Shown here: piece by piece, positions 20,346 through 28,566 of the stretch
How positions within the stretch are numbered: position 1 is the first letter of the stretch
Layout of the letters: each line of letters begins with the position of its first letter
Made by a program: the position numbers and the translations under genes
Notes under the pieces: generated by a model
Seen by the model: the letters and a program-made list of their open reading frames with translations, nothing else
What the model was told of the DNA's origin: nothing
Databases searched by the model: none
From: a virus
Virus record (IMG/VR): IMGVR_UViG_3300044612_002663
Coordinates: 1-37,023 of that record
DNA length: 37,023 bases
Reading direction: 5' to 3' (one strand)

Positions 20346-22322
20346 ATGACTGAAATGCAAACTGCGGAAGTGCCGCGGCTTGAAGCGCGCTTTGCGCCCA
20401 GCACCTTCAATGCGGATACCCGCACGGTGGAACTGGTGTGGAGTACGGGCGCCCGTGTGCACCGCACCGATTGGCGCAGTGGCCAGCCTTTCATTGAAGA
20501 ACTAGCCATGACTAAAGAAGCGGTGAATTTGGCCCGGCTGAATGGTGGCGCACCGCTGCTGAATACGCATGGGCAGTATGATCTGGGTGATGTGATCGGC
20601 GTGGTTGAACGCGCCTGGATCATGAATGGCGAAGGCCGCGCCCAGGTGCGCTTTTCTGGGCGCGATGCAGTCCAGCCCATCTTGAATGATGTGCGCGATG
20701 GCATCCTGCGCAATGTCTCTGTCGGCTACGTGGTTGCTGATGAAGACTGGCAGGAATCGCGTGGGCCGGATGATGTGTTGGTCCGCACCGCCAAGAAGTG
20801 GACCCCGTTCGAGATTTCGCTTGTCCCTATCCCGGCCGATGCCAGCGCGCAGGTGCGTGCGGCCGGTGCCGCTTCCACGGCAGAAGGCAACAACGCGCCT
20901 AGGCGCGAAGGAGAGAGCATGGCCGATACTACGGTCCCCGCCGCCGAGCAGGCGCGCGACAATAATGTGGCATCTGCCGCCGCGGCGGTTGATGTCAGTG
21001 CGGTGCGCACGCAGGAACGCGCGCGCATTGAAAGCCTGGAAGAACCCGCCCGTCTGGCGCGTTCCCAAGGGCTGGATGAAACCCAGGTCAATGCGCTGAA
21101 GGCGCGCGCCATCAACGGTGACCATGACGCGGCCTGGCTGCGTGCCGAATTGTTCGGCGCCATTGTGGCGGCTGATGAAACCCGCCCGGCCCTGAAGCCT
21201 GGTCCGGTGAGCCAAATCGGCCGTTCTTATGAAGACCCGGCCAATATCGTCGACGCCATGGCGACTGCCATTGCTGCCCGCCACATGCCCGCGGTCGCCA
21301 GCAAGGCGGGTGAAGGCCAGTGGCGCAACTTCGTGGGCCTTCGCCCTTCCGATATGCTGATTGAATTGGCGCAGGCGCGCGGTGAACGGGTTTCTTCCCG
21401 TGACCGTGAAAAACTGATCGCCCGCGCCTTTCACACTTCGTCTGACTTCCCGCTGCTGCTGGCCAATGCTGGCAATAAAATGCTGGAAGCGGGCTATGCG
21501 CTTGCGTCCCCTTCTTATCGGACGTTCTTCGCCCGTCGCCGCTTCAATGATTTCAAGGCGCATTCATTCCTGACGGCGGGTGATTTCCCGTCTCTGCAGG
21601 CTTTGGGTGAGGGCGGCGAAATCAAGCGCGGCACTGTCAGCGAAAAGCGCGAACAGATCACGCCTGGCACTTTTGCCCGCGGTGTGGCTGTCACGCGCCA
21701 GATGCTGGTGAATGATGATCTTGGCGCCTTTACTGACTTCGGCACCATGATCGGCCGCCGTATTGCGGATTGGGAAAACGCCACGGCCTATGGCGTGGTG
21801 AATACCGCTTCCGGTGACGGCCCGACGCTGGCCGAAGGCAGCGCGGCGGTGTTTGCCGCTGGCGGCACGCGCAACAATAAGGCGGGCACCGCCAGCGCGG
21901 TGACGGATGTGGCGCTCGGCCTTGGCTTCAATGCCATCAAGGCGCAGTCCAGCTTGGATGGCCTGAAGCTGAATATCCAGCCGCGCTATTTGGTGTGTTC
22001 GGTCATTCAGGAATTCGTGGCGGCGAAATTCGCGTCTTCCACGGTGGTCCCCGCCGCGCCTGGCAACGTCAACCCCTTCGCGGGCCGTTTTGAAGTGGTG
22101 TCGGATGCCAATATCCCGAACAACCGCTGGTATCTGTTTGCCGACCCCGCCGCCGCGCCGGTCTATGTGTACGGCTATGTGGGCGACAATGAAGTTCCGC
22201 AGGTGCGCGTGGGCCAGCCCATGGGTGTGGATGGCACGGTGGTTGAAGTGGTGCATGACTTCGCGGTTGGCGCCATTGATTTCCGCGGCGGCTTCTTCAA
22301 CGCGGGCGCTGCGCCGGCATAA
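20346..22322 (+). CDS. Prohead protease-major capsid protein fusion
   Basis: This 658-aa protein joins an HK97-type prohead protease to the capsid protein. Residues 10-172 are the protease, with candidate catalytic His75 (LLNTHGQYDLGDVIG), Ser125 (LRNVSVGY) and Glu156 (WTPFEISLVPIPAD). Residues 192-285 form an Ala/Glu-rich, helical scaffold-like segment, and residues from about 290 are the HK97-fold capsid (RTFFARRRFNDFKAHSF, then FARGVAVTRQMLVNDDLGAF). The single frame has no stop between the parts. An internal ATG at 20919 with a strong ribosome-binding site can make a 467-aa scaffold-capsid product alone. Confidence 0.9.
   Translation: MTEMQTAEVPRLEARFAPSTFNADTRTVELVWSTGARVHRTDWRSGQPFIEELAMTKEAVNLARLNGGAPLLNTHGQYDLGDVIGVVERAWIMNGEGRAQVRFSGRDAVQPILNDVRDGILRNVSVGYVVADEDWQESRGPDDVLVRTAKKWTPFEISLVPIPADASAQVRAAGAASTAEGNNAPRREGESMADTTVPAAEQARDNNVASAAAAVDVSAVRTQERARIESLEEPARLARSQGLDETQVNALKARAINGDHDAAWLRAELFGAIVAADETRPALKPGPVSQIGRSYEDPANIVDAMATAIAARHMPAVASKAGEGQWRNFVGLRPSDMLIELAQARGERVSSRDREKLIARAFHTSSDFPLLLANAGNKMLEAGYALASPSYRTFFARRRFNDFKAHSFLTAGDFPSLQALGEGGEIKRGTVSEKREQITPGTFARGVAVTRQMLVNDDLGAFTDFGTMIGRRIADWENATAYGVVNTASGDGPTLAEGSAAVFAAGGTRNNKAGTASAVTDVALGLGFNAIKAQSSLDGLKLNIQPRYLVCSVIQEFVAAKFASSTVVPAAPGNVNPFAGRFEVVSDANIPNNRWYLFADPAAAPVYVYGYVGDNEVPQVRVGQPMGVDGTVVEVVHDFAVGAIDFRGGFFNAGAAPA
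20908..20921 (+). promoter_or_regulatory. Internal ribosome-binding site and in-frame start in capsid fusion
   Basis: AAGGAG at 20908-20913 stands 5 nt before an ATG at 20919 that is codon 192 of the fusion. It lies at the junction between the protease and the scaffold/capsid part. Initiation here would yield the capsid precursor without protease, in the way lambda C contains the start of Nu3. The site is seen directly; use of it is inferred. Confidence 0.75.
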
Positions 22323-22330
22323 TCTTGATG

Positions 22331-22369
22331 GCCCTGGGCGCATGGGGCGCCCGGGGCTTCCCTATTTTT
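22331..22369 (+). terminator. Strong hairpin after capsid gene, attenuator candidate
   Basis: GCCCTGGGCGC at 22331-22341 pairs with GCGCCCGGGGC at 22347-22357 over 11 bp with one G-U wobble and an ATGGG loop. A run of five T (22365-22369) starts 7 nt after the stem, which is farther than ideal. It lies between capsid and decoration genes, so it may be a partial terminator or a message-stabilising element. Confidence 0.5.
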
Positions 22370-22389
22370 CCTGTAAAGGAGTGATGTAG

Positions 22390-22737
22390 ATGAAGAATTT
22401 TGTTCAGGCGGGCGATGGCATTGACATCACCGCTCCTGCCATCCTTGCCGCCGGCCAGGGCCTGCTGTTGGGTGATATGTTTGGGGTGGTGGCAGCCGAT
22501 GCGGCTTCCGGCGCGCCTGCGGTGCTTTATACCGAAGGCGTGTTTACGCTGCGCAAGGCCACTGGCACCATCAATGCTGGCGTCCGCGTATTCTGGGATG
22601 ACACTGCCAAGCGCGTGACCACTACGGCCACCAGCAACCGCTGCATCGGCTGGCATGTGGGCCTTGCTGCCAATGCGGGCGCCGACAATACTGACATTTT
22701 GGTGAAGCTCGGCCAGCCGAACGCGCTGGCTGCTTAA
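22390..22737 (+). CDS. Capsid decoration protein (DUF2190-like)
   Basis: This 115-aa protein starts MKNFVQAGDGIDITAPA and contains GQGLLLGDMFGVVAADAASGAPAVL, TEGVFTLRKATG and VFWDDTAKRVTTTA. These are features of the DUF2190 family of capsid cement proteins. It would stabilise the capsid surface after expansion. GGAG lies 8 nt upstream of the ATG. The position directly after the capsid gene is standard. Confidence 0.85.
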   Translation: MKNFVQAGDGIDITAPAILAAGQGLLLGDMFGVVAADAASGAPAVLYTEGVFTLRKATGTINAGVRVFWDDTAKRVTTTATSNRCIGWHVGLAANAGADNTDILVKLGQPNALAA

Positions 22738-22739
22738 TC

Positions 22740-23054
22740 ATGAACGCCTTCGCTACCGCCATGGCCGCGCTTGTCGCGGATGCAAACATGGCGGAAGCGG
22801 TGACGTATTACGCGGGTGGCAGTGGGCCAGGTGTTGCCCTGCGCGCCATCCGCACCGCGCCAGACGCAACGGAACAAGCCTTCGGCACCGGCATTGTGCA
22901 GGCGACCGATGTGCTTTCCGTGGCGGTGGCTGATCTGCCGGATGTGGCCATTGGTGATGTCTTCACCTTGGCGGGTGGTGCGGAATTGACTGTGGTGTCT
23001 CAGCCCATGCGTGATGTCACGCAAACCGCTTGGCAGGTGATGTGCCGCCGATGA
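22740..23054 (+). CDS. Head-tail joining protein (gpFII-like)
   Basis: This 104-aa protein starts 2 nt after the decoration gene stop. It has a helical start and a beta-rich C-terminal half (VADLPDVAIGDVFTLAGGAELTVVSQPMRD). Size and position between the head genes and the DUF6441-like gene fit the lambda gpFII-type joining proteins, which close the head and receive the tail. No single residue is diagnostic, so the call rests mainly on order and the beta pattern. Confidence 0.65.
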   Translation: MNAFATAMAALVADANMAEAVTYYAGGSGPGVALRAIRTAPDATEQAFGTGIVQATDVLSVAVADLPDVAIGDVFTLAGGAELTVVSQPMRDVTQTAWQVMCRR

Positions 23055-23812
23055 AGTTTGTGGCGCAGGTCAAAGGCGATATCGCGGAATACATGAAGCT
23101 GGAAGCGGAGGGCGGCGCGCGCGCTGCTTCCCGCGTGATGGGTGAAGAAACGCGCCGGCTGCAGCTTGATTTGCGTGGCCAGGTCAATGCCGCTTTCGGT
23201 GCCAAGGGGCGCGGCCTTGGCAATGCCTGGCGCGCGCGCACCTTCCCGCGCAGGCCAAGCCTGGGCGCGGCGGGGTTGGTCTGGTCCAAGGTGCCGGCCA
23301 TTGTTGATGCCTTCGACAAAGGCGCGATGATTCGGCCCAAGGGTGGGAAGAAGTTTCTGGCAATCCCGACGCGCCTAAATTTGGTGCAGGGCTTTCGTAA
23401 GCGTGGGCGGCAAGGAATGCGCGTGACGCCAGCGCAAATGGTGTCAAGCAAAAAAGCTTTTCTGCGTCCCATGAGAGGGAGCGCTGGCTTTCTTTGGTGC
23501 CTGCCTGTTGCAAAATCGGAAAATTTCAATCGCGTCAGCGTGAACAGGAAATACTTGATCGCGGGTGGCTTGACCAAAGTGGCGACGGGGCGAGAGCGCA
23601 AGCGGCGTGAAGGTAACTTTGCAGAGGCGAGAGAGCCATGGCTTAGGCGGCTGCTGGCGCAGGGCATGGTGCCCATGTTCATCCTGACGCCCGCCGTGAA
23701 ACTGCCCAAGCGCCTGGATATTCGCAAGCCCGCCGAACAAGCCGCCGCGCGCATCCCGGGCCGCTTTGTCGCCGAATGGGATAGGGAGGTCCGCGCAAAT
23801 GTCCGCACGTGA
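23051..23812 (+). CDS. DUF6441-like tail/neck protein
   Basis: This 253-aa protein follows the DUF6441 pattern seen in alphaproteobacterial siphophages: MKFVAQVKGDIAEYMKLE at the start, GLGNAWRARTFPRRPSLGAAGLVWSK, IVDAFDKGAMIRPKGGKKFLAIPTR, and a terminal FVAEWDREV. Its role is probably at the head-tail junction, in the place of lambda gpZ, but is not established. The ATG at 23051 overlaps the upstream stop. The middle (about 23430-23640) has less GC-biased codons than the rest. Confidence 0.7.
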   Translation: MKFVAQVKGDIAEYMKLEAEGGARAASRVMGEETRRLQLDLRGQVNAAFGAKGRGLGNAWRARTFPRRPSLGAAGLVWSKVPAIVDAFDKGAMIRPKGGKKFLAIPTRLNLVQGFRKRGRQGMRVTPAQMVSSKKAFLRPMRGSAGFLWCLPVAKSENFNRVSVNRKYLIAGGLTKVATGRERKRREGNFAEAREPWLRRLLAQGMVPMFILTPAVKLPKRLDIRKPAEQAAARIPGRFVAEWDREVRANVRT

Positions 23813-24248
23813 AACGGCGATTGCCGCGCTGGTGGCGCAGATTACCGCATCCGCCGCCGCCCGGCCCGCGCCCAAGCCCGTGGTGCTGCGCAATGAACCC
23901 TACCCGCAAAGCCTGCCCGCTGGCGGCCTGGTGGTGGTGCGGGATGGGGAAGTGGTGACTTCTGAAGCCATCATGTCTCCGCTGCGCTACCACATCGAAC
24001 ACGCCGCCGAAGTGGAAGTGGTGGTCGCTGGTGCAACCGCCGCCGCCCGCGCCACGGCGATTGATGCGCTGCTGGTGGCTTTGTCCGCTGGCGTGTCCGC
24101 CAACCGTACCTTGGGCGGTGCTGTGGAATTTGCCGAGGTCGGCACCGCCGATCTGGAAGACATTGAATTTGAAGGCGCCGCCGCGCTCCGTGCCGCGCGC
24201 TTTTCCGTGACCCTGCAATTCACCGCGGCCGAAACGCCGCTTTCCTGA
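23799..24248 (+). CDS. Tail terminator-like protein (gpU position)
   Basis: This 149-aa protein starts at the ATG at 23799 with GGGAGG 9 nt upstream, overlapping the previous gene by 14 nt. It has a helical start (ETAIAALVAQITASAA), a beta-rich middle (RYHIEHAAEVEVVVAG) and ends FSVTLQFTAAETPLS. Size, alpha/beta pattern and location before the tail tube match minor tail/terminator proteins of the gpU type. The function is inferred from order. Confidence 0.65.
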   Translation: MSARETAIAALVAQITASAAARPAPKPVVLRNEPYPQSLPAGGLVVVRDGEVVTSEAIMSPLRYHIEHAAEVEVVVAGATAAARATAIDALLVALSAGVSANRTLGGAVEFAEVGTADLEDIEFEGAAALRAARFSVTLQFTAAETPLS

Positions 24249-24264
24249 CCGGAAGGATTCTGCC

Positions 24265-25221
24265 ATGCCGCGTGCCATTGGCGCCAATGGGCGCATTCAC
24301 ATGATCAAGGAAGCCACCTATGGCACCGCGCCAGGTGGTAACTGGCTGCGCATGCCGTTCATGTCTATTGACCTGGGCGCGGAACAGCCCCTGATCCAGT
24401 CTGACGTTCTGGCGGTAGGCAATAACCGCGATTCCGCCGCGCCGTTTCAGGATACCGTGACGGTGCAGGGCAATGCCGTGGTGCCGATTGACGTGATCAA
24501 TATCGGCCACTGGCTGCGCATGCTGTTCGGCGCGCCGACCACCACAGGCAGCAACCCGAACTTCATACACACTTTTGCTTCCGGCGCGGCCAGTTTGCCT
24601 TCCCAGGCCATTGAAATCGCGCATCCTGATGTGCCTTCCTTCGAAGTCGCCGTGGGTGCCCGCGCGGGCAGCCTTGATATTGATTTCAGCCCTACCGGCC
24701 CGGCCCAGGCCACGATTGGCCTGATGGCGCAGGGCAGCAGCCGCGCGGGCACAACCGCCGCCGGCACGCCGACCAGCGCGGCTTATACGCGCTTCAGCAA
24801 ACACCAGGGCAGCATCAGCCGCAGTGGCTCGGCCCTGGCGCAGGTGACTGGCGCGCGGCTGAATTTCAACAACAACATGGAAATGGTCCGCACCATTCGC
24901 GCGGATCGCAAGCTGGAAGGTATTGATCCCGGCGTTTCGCTGGTTACCGGCCAAGTCACCACGCGCTTTGAAAACACCACGCTGCTGACGCAGGCGGATA
25001 ATGGTTCCAGCGCTGAATTTGCCTTCGCCTATACGATTGACGCGAACACCAGCCTGACCTTCACCGTGCATGAAGTGTATCTGGCGCTGGCGAAAACGCC
25101 AATCGCCGGCCCATCTGGGGTAGAAGCCACGTTTGACTTCCGCGCGGCCTTCAACGCCACGGCTACCCGCGCCATGACGGTGGTGCTGCGCAACAACCAG
25201 GCCGGCACTGTCTATGCTTAA
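24265..25221 (+). CDS. Major tail tube protein
   Basis: This 318-aa protein matches phage tail tube proteins: RAIGANGRIHMIKEATYGT at the start, LRMPFMSIDLGAEQPLI, a beta-rich body and a C-terminal LTFTVHEVYLALAKTPIAGPSGVEATFDFRAAF. It would polymerise around the tape measure to form the tail tube. It is followed, with an 8-nt overlap, by the tail-assembly chaperone. Such proteins carry a single beta-sandwich fold, consistent with the sequence. Confidence 0.85.
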   Translation: MPRAIGANGRIHMIKEATYGTAPGGNWLRMPFMSIDLGAEQPLIQSDVLAVGNNRDSAAPFQDTVTVQGNAVVPIDVINIGHWLRMLFGAPTTTGSNPNFIHTFASGAASLPSQAIEIAHPDVPSFEVAVGARAGSLDIDFSPTGPAQATIGLMAQGSSRAGTTAAGTPTSAAYTRFSKHQGSISRSGSALAQVTGARLNFNNNMEMVRTIRADRKLEGIDPGVSLVTGQVTTRFENTTLLTQADNGSSAEFAFAYTIDANTSLTFTVHEVYLALAKTPIAGPSGVEATFDFRAAFNATATRAMTVVLRNNQAGTVYA

Positions 25222-25594
25222 ACTGGACCTGCCGGTTGAACCCTTCTGGGCTGATCTGCCACATGGCGTGCGCGTGCGGATCAAGCCCGTCACCACGGCC
25301 ATTGTTTCCGCCGCGCAGCACCGCGCCGCGCGGCTGGGGCGGGAGGCGGCGGAAGCCGCCGGCGGTGAATTGGACCCCGACATCAGCCGCGGCCTGGCCT
25401 TCGTGCTGATGGCCAAGGCCCTGGCGCGCTTTGCCATTGAAGCCTGGGAAGGTGTGGTGGGGCCAGATGATGCGCCGCTGCCCCTGACCGGCGATGCGGC
25501 GGAACGGCTGATGGATATTGAAGCCATGGCCAGCGCCTTTTGGGATGCGGCGCTGCGCCCCATCCAGGTAGTGAGTGCTGAGGGAAACGGCTAA
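25214..25594 (+). CDS. Tail assembly chaperone, G-like product
   Basis: This 126-aa protein lies between tail tube and tape measure, the place of lambda gpG. It is mainly helical (ISRGLAFVLMAKALARFAIEAWEGVV, then AAERLMDIEAMASAFWDAALRPI) and ends EGNG. A canonical slippery heptamer, G GGA AAC, occupies 25582-25588 two codons before its stop and in the zero frame, so part of the ribosomes should shift by -1 and make a longer G-T product. Chaperones of this type bind the tape measure and recruit tube subunits. Confidence 0.8.
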   Translation: MLKLDLPVEPFWADLPHGVRVRIKPVTTAIVSAAQHRAARLGREAAEAAGGELDPDISRGLAFVLMAKALARFAIEAWEGVVGPDDAPLPLTGDAAERLMDIEAMASAFWDAALRPIQVVSAEGNG

Positions 25595-25629
25595 GGGCCC
25601 GCGCTGAATGGCACTTCGGCGCCGGTCCC
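25582..25629 (+). promoter_or_regulatory. Programmed -1 frameshift signal
   Basis: The heptamer GGGAAAC at 25582-25588 is phased as G GGA AAC in the chaperone frame. Six nucleotides later a stem can form: 25595-25604 (GGGCCCGCGC) with 25619-25629 (GCGCCGGTCCC), with one mismatch, one bulge and a 14-nt loop. Slippery site, spacer and stem together form the classic stimulatory arrangement. Efficiency cannot be judged from sequence. Confidence 0.8.
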
Positions 25630-25917
25630 GCATATTGTAAAGGCTGCGCCGCACTTGAAAAAAGCTGCGGCGACAAGTGCCCTTATGAAGCTAATTCGCC
25701 AGAATCGGCGGAAGGCTTCACCGCCTGGCATGCCGCCATGGGCTGCGTCCAGGCCGATATGAACGGGCTTTCTTTGGATATTTCGGCCGCCTTGGCGCTG
25801 ATGCGCGAAGGCGGTGTTTCAGGTTGGCCAGCAGCGCAGATGCTGGTCGCGATCCGCACCGGCATGGCGCAGGCCAGCAATAAGAAGGAGGCAACCGATG
25901 GCGCAAGCTCAGCATAG
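25582..25917 (+). CDS. T-like extension of tail chaperone, made by -1 frameshift
   Basis: A -1 frame opens right after a TGA at 25579-25581 and continues to TAG at 25915-25917. From the shift point, 109 codons are added, giving a fusion of about 234 aa. The first ATG in this frame is only at 25738 and no GTG or TTG precedes it, so the upstream part, including a CxxC-x6-CxxxC cluster (YCKGCAALEKSCGDKC), can be made only by frameshifting. The rest (WHAAMGCVQADMNGLSLDISAALALM, then WPAAQMLVAIRTGM) is helical, as expected of a T domain. It overlaps the tape measure start by 20 nt. Confidence 0.8.
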   Translation, partial: GKRLRARAEWHFGAGPAYCKGCAALEKSCGDKCPYEANSPESAEGFTAWHAAMGCVQADMNGLSLDISAALALMREGGVSGWPAAQMLVAIRTGMAQASNKKEATDGASSA

Positions 25918-27952
25918 GGTTGCGATCCGCCTTGGTATGGATGGCGCGCTGGAAGTCAAGCAGGGCCTGCGTGATGTGGGCGAAGCTGGCAACCGCGAAA
26001 TGGGCAAGCTGGCCCAGGGCGCACAGGTGGCGCAGCGGGCGTTTTCGCTGCTTGGGCCGGTGCTGGCGGGGATTTCCGTGGGCGCGCTAACTGCCTTCAC
26101 CAAGAATGCGCTCAGTGCCGTGGATGCCATTGGTGAAATAGCTGAGCAAGTCGGGGTTGGCACCGGCGCCTTGCAGGCGTTGAGCCAGGCAGCGATTACA
26201 ACGGGTCTCAGCACGGAAGAATTGCAGCGCGGATTGGCCGCGCTTACGCGCAAGATTGCCGATGCGGTGCAGGGTGATAAGGCCGCGATTGAATCCTTCC
26301 AGCGTTTGGGTGTCGCCTTTCAAAATGCGGATGGCAGCGGCCGCGCGACAGAAGCGGTGCTTGGTGATCTGGCCGAGCAGTTAAAGGATATGGATAGCGC
26401 CACTGAAAAGGCGGCTGCCACAACGTCCCTTATGGGTGATCGTCTTGGTCAGAAATTCATCCCCATGCTTTCGCAGGGGCGCCAGGGCCTAATTGATGTG
26501 ACGGCGGAAATGCTGCGCATGGGCACTATTGCCACGCCTGAAATGATTGCGAAGGCGGGTGAGGCCAGCGACAAAATGGATGCCCTGACATCCAGCTTCC
26601 GGGCCTTTGCCAATAACCTGACCGTGACGGTAGCGCCTGCGATTGTAAGCGTGATTGATGGCTTGAACCGTCTGATCTTCGGCATGAGTATTGCCGAACA
26701 GCGCGTGCGCCTGGAAAGCACCATAGGCGCTGCAGAAGCGCGAATTGGCCAGTTGCAGCAGGGCAATACTGGCACCGCGCCTGGCCGCCGTGGCGCCATT
26801 CGGTCTGGCTCGGTTGCCGCGGCCCAGGGGCAAACCGGCGAAACTGTCGAAAGCATGATCGCGCAAGAACGGCAGGCGATTGAAGGCGCCCGTGCCGAAT
26901 TGGAAAGGCTGCGCCTGCAGGAAGAAAGACTGAGCCAGCAAGCCAGGCAGATTCTAAATCCCAATGAGCCTTACGGCCCGCCTTTGCCGCCTGGTTACCG
27001 GTTCCCTGGGCAGGGTGGCGGTGGCGGCGGCGGTGGTGCCCCGCGCGCAGCGGCCCCAGGCCGCGACCCCTTCGCGGAAACGCTGCGCGAACAGCAATCC
27101 CTGCTGCGCGCGAATGAAACCGCGTATGAACGCTATCAGCGCCAGCTTGAAGAATTGGCCGCCCTGCAAGATCGGCTGAATGAAGCGGAAGCCCAGGGCG
27201 TGGAAGTCAATGGCACGCGCGTGCGCGCGCTTTCCACGGAAGAACTCAGCCGCGCCACAGAGCGCTTCGCGAATGAATTGGAACGCGCGGAAAAGCAGAC
27301 CGAACGCACAGACCGTATGGGTGTGCAGATGGGCATGAGCTTCAGCAGCGCCTTTGAAGACGCGATCCTGGATGGCAAGCGGTTTTCTGAGGTTCTGCAA
27401 TCCCTGGAACGGGACATCGCGCGCATCATCCTGCGCACGGCGGTGACCGGCCCGGCTGGTAGAGTGATTGCAGATGCGGTTTCGGGCGGCATGCAGTCCA
27501 TTATGGGCAGCTTCAGTGCGTCTGCTCCTGGAAATTCGCAGGGCGTTCAAATCTATTCTTCCCCATCCGCGGTTGGTCCGCCGCTACCCTCCGCCAATGG
27601 CAACGCCTTCTGGGGCGGCAACGTGATCCCCTTCGCTAATGGCGGCGTTGTATCCTCCCCCACCATGTTCCCGATGGCACGCGGTATGGGGCTAATGGGG
27701 GAAGCCGGGCCGGAAGCCATCATGCCCTTGCAGCGCGGCGCCGATGGCAAGCTGGGCGTGCGCGCGGGTGGCGGCGGGCAGGGTGGCGTGGTGATCAACC
27801 AGACCATCACGATTGACGCGCGCGGCGCAGACCCGGCTGTTGATCAGAAAATCCGCGCGGCCATCACCATCGCGACAAAGCAGGCTCAGGCGGAAATGCT
27901 GGATGCGGTGAACCGTGGCGGGAATGCCGCCAAGATCATGGGCCGCCGCTGA
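25898..27952 (+). CDS. Tape measure protein
   Basis: This 684-aa protein begins with a lambda-type start (HRVAIRLGMDGALEVKQGLRDVGEAG) and has a hydrophobic segment at about 50-70 (AFSLLGPVLAGISVGALTAF), long helical coiled-coil stretches, a poly-Gly linker (near 27010-27045) and a C-terminal part with FANGGVVSSPTMFPM and GEAGPEAIMPL, typical of tape measures. It sets tail length. The ATG at 25898 is chosen for AAGGAGG 6 nt upstream; the longer open frame starting at 25814 overlaps the frameshift product. It is short for the class, so the tail should be modest in length. Confidence 0.95.
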   Translation: MAQAQHRVAIRLGMDGALEVKQGLRDVGEAGNREMGKLAQGAQVAQRAFSLLGPVLAGISVGALTAFTKNALSAVDAIGEIAEQVGVGTGALQALSQAAITTGLSTEELQRGLAALTRKIADAVQGDKAAIESFQRLGVAFQNADGSGRATEAVLGDLAEQLKDMDSATEKAAATTSLMGDRLGQKFIPMLSQGRQGLIDVTAEMLRMGTIATPEMIAKAGEASDKMDALTSSFRAFANNLTVTVAPAIVSVIDGLNRLIFGMSIAEQRVRLESTIGAAEARIGQLQQGNTGTAPGRRGAIRSGSVAAAQGQTGETVESMIAQERQAIEGARAELERLRLQEERLSQQARQILNPNEPYGPPLPPGYRFPGQGGGGGGGGAPRAAAPGRDPFAETLREQQSLLRANETAYERYQRQLEELAALQDRLNEAEAQGVEVNGTRVRALSTEELSRATERFANELERAEKQTERTDRMGVQMGMSFSSAFEDAILDGKRFSEVLQSLERDIARIILRTAVTGPAGRVIADAVSGGMQSIMGSFSASAPGNSQGVQIYSSPSAVGPPLPSANGNAFWGGNVIPFANGGVVSSPTMFPMARGMGLMGEAGPEAIMPLQRGADGKLGVRAGGGGQGGVVINQTITIDARGADPAVDQKIRAAITIATKQAQAEMLDAVNRGGNAAKIMGRR

Positions 27953-28566
27953 TGCCCGTGCTGACCTTTCCCACCATCCGCGCCCCTTCGGAGGCTGCTG
28001 AAAAGCTGATCGGCCTGACGCAAACGCATGAAAGCCCCTTTGATGGCACCATGCAAACGCTGGAAATGCCGGGCGCGCGCTGGGAATTTACGGTCACCTG
28101 GCAAACCCTTTCGCCGGATGATCGGCGCGAATTATCGGCCTTTCTGGCGCGGCTGCGTGGCCGGGCTGGGCGTTTTACTTATGGGCCCATCTGGTCACCG
28201 CGCCGCGCCACGGGGGGCGGTGTGCCCGTGATCAATGGCGCCGGCCAATCTGGCGAAGTGCTTTCAACATCGGGCTGGACGCCAAGCGTGCAGGTGATGC
28301 GCGCGGGCGATTGGCTTTCCTATGTGGATTCGGCCGGCAGGCAGCGGCTGCACCAGGTGGTGGCGGATGCCTCGGCCAATGTTTCCGGCATCGCAGCCCT
28401 GACCATCAGCCCGCCCATCCGGCGCGCGGGCAACAATGGCGCCGCGGTGGAAATCACCGCGCCAATCGGCGCCTTCATGCTGCCACAGGATGAAGCGCCC
28501 AGCCTGAATATCCGCCCGCCCAGCTTCGGCCAGGTCACCATCACCATGCGGGAAGCGCTGATATGA
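27952..28566 (+). CDS. Distal tail/minor tail protein
   Basis: This 204-aa protein directly follows the tape measure and shares one base with its stop. It has WEFTVTWQTLSPDDRRELSAFLARLRGRAGRFTYGP, a pattern found in minor tail proteins of alphaproteobacterial siphophages, and a beta-rich remainder. It probably forms part of the tail tip hub. The assignment rests on position and this motif; the exact equivalent in lambda (gpM or gpL) is uncertain. Confidence 0.65.
   Translation: MPVLTFPTIRAPSEAAEKLIGLTQTHESPFDGTMQTLEMPGARWEFTVTWQTLSPDDRRELSAFLARLRGRAGRFTYGPIWSPRRATGGGVPVINGAGQSGEVLSTSGWTPSVQVMRAGDWLSYVDSAGRQRLHQVVADASANVSGIAALTISPPIRRAGNNGAAVEITAPIGAFMLPQDEAPSLNIRPPSFGQVTITMREALI

Noticed and set aside
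27010-27045. GGT/GGC tandem run as a mobile or regulatory repeat
   Set aside because: It encodes a poly-Gly linker in the tape measure protein; low-complexity coding only.
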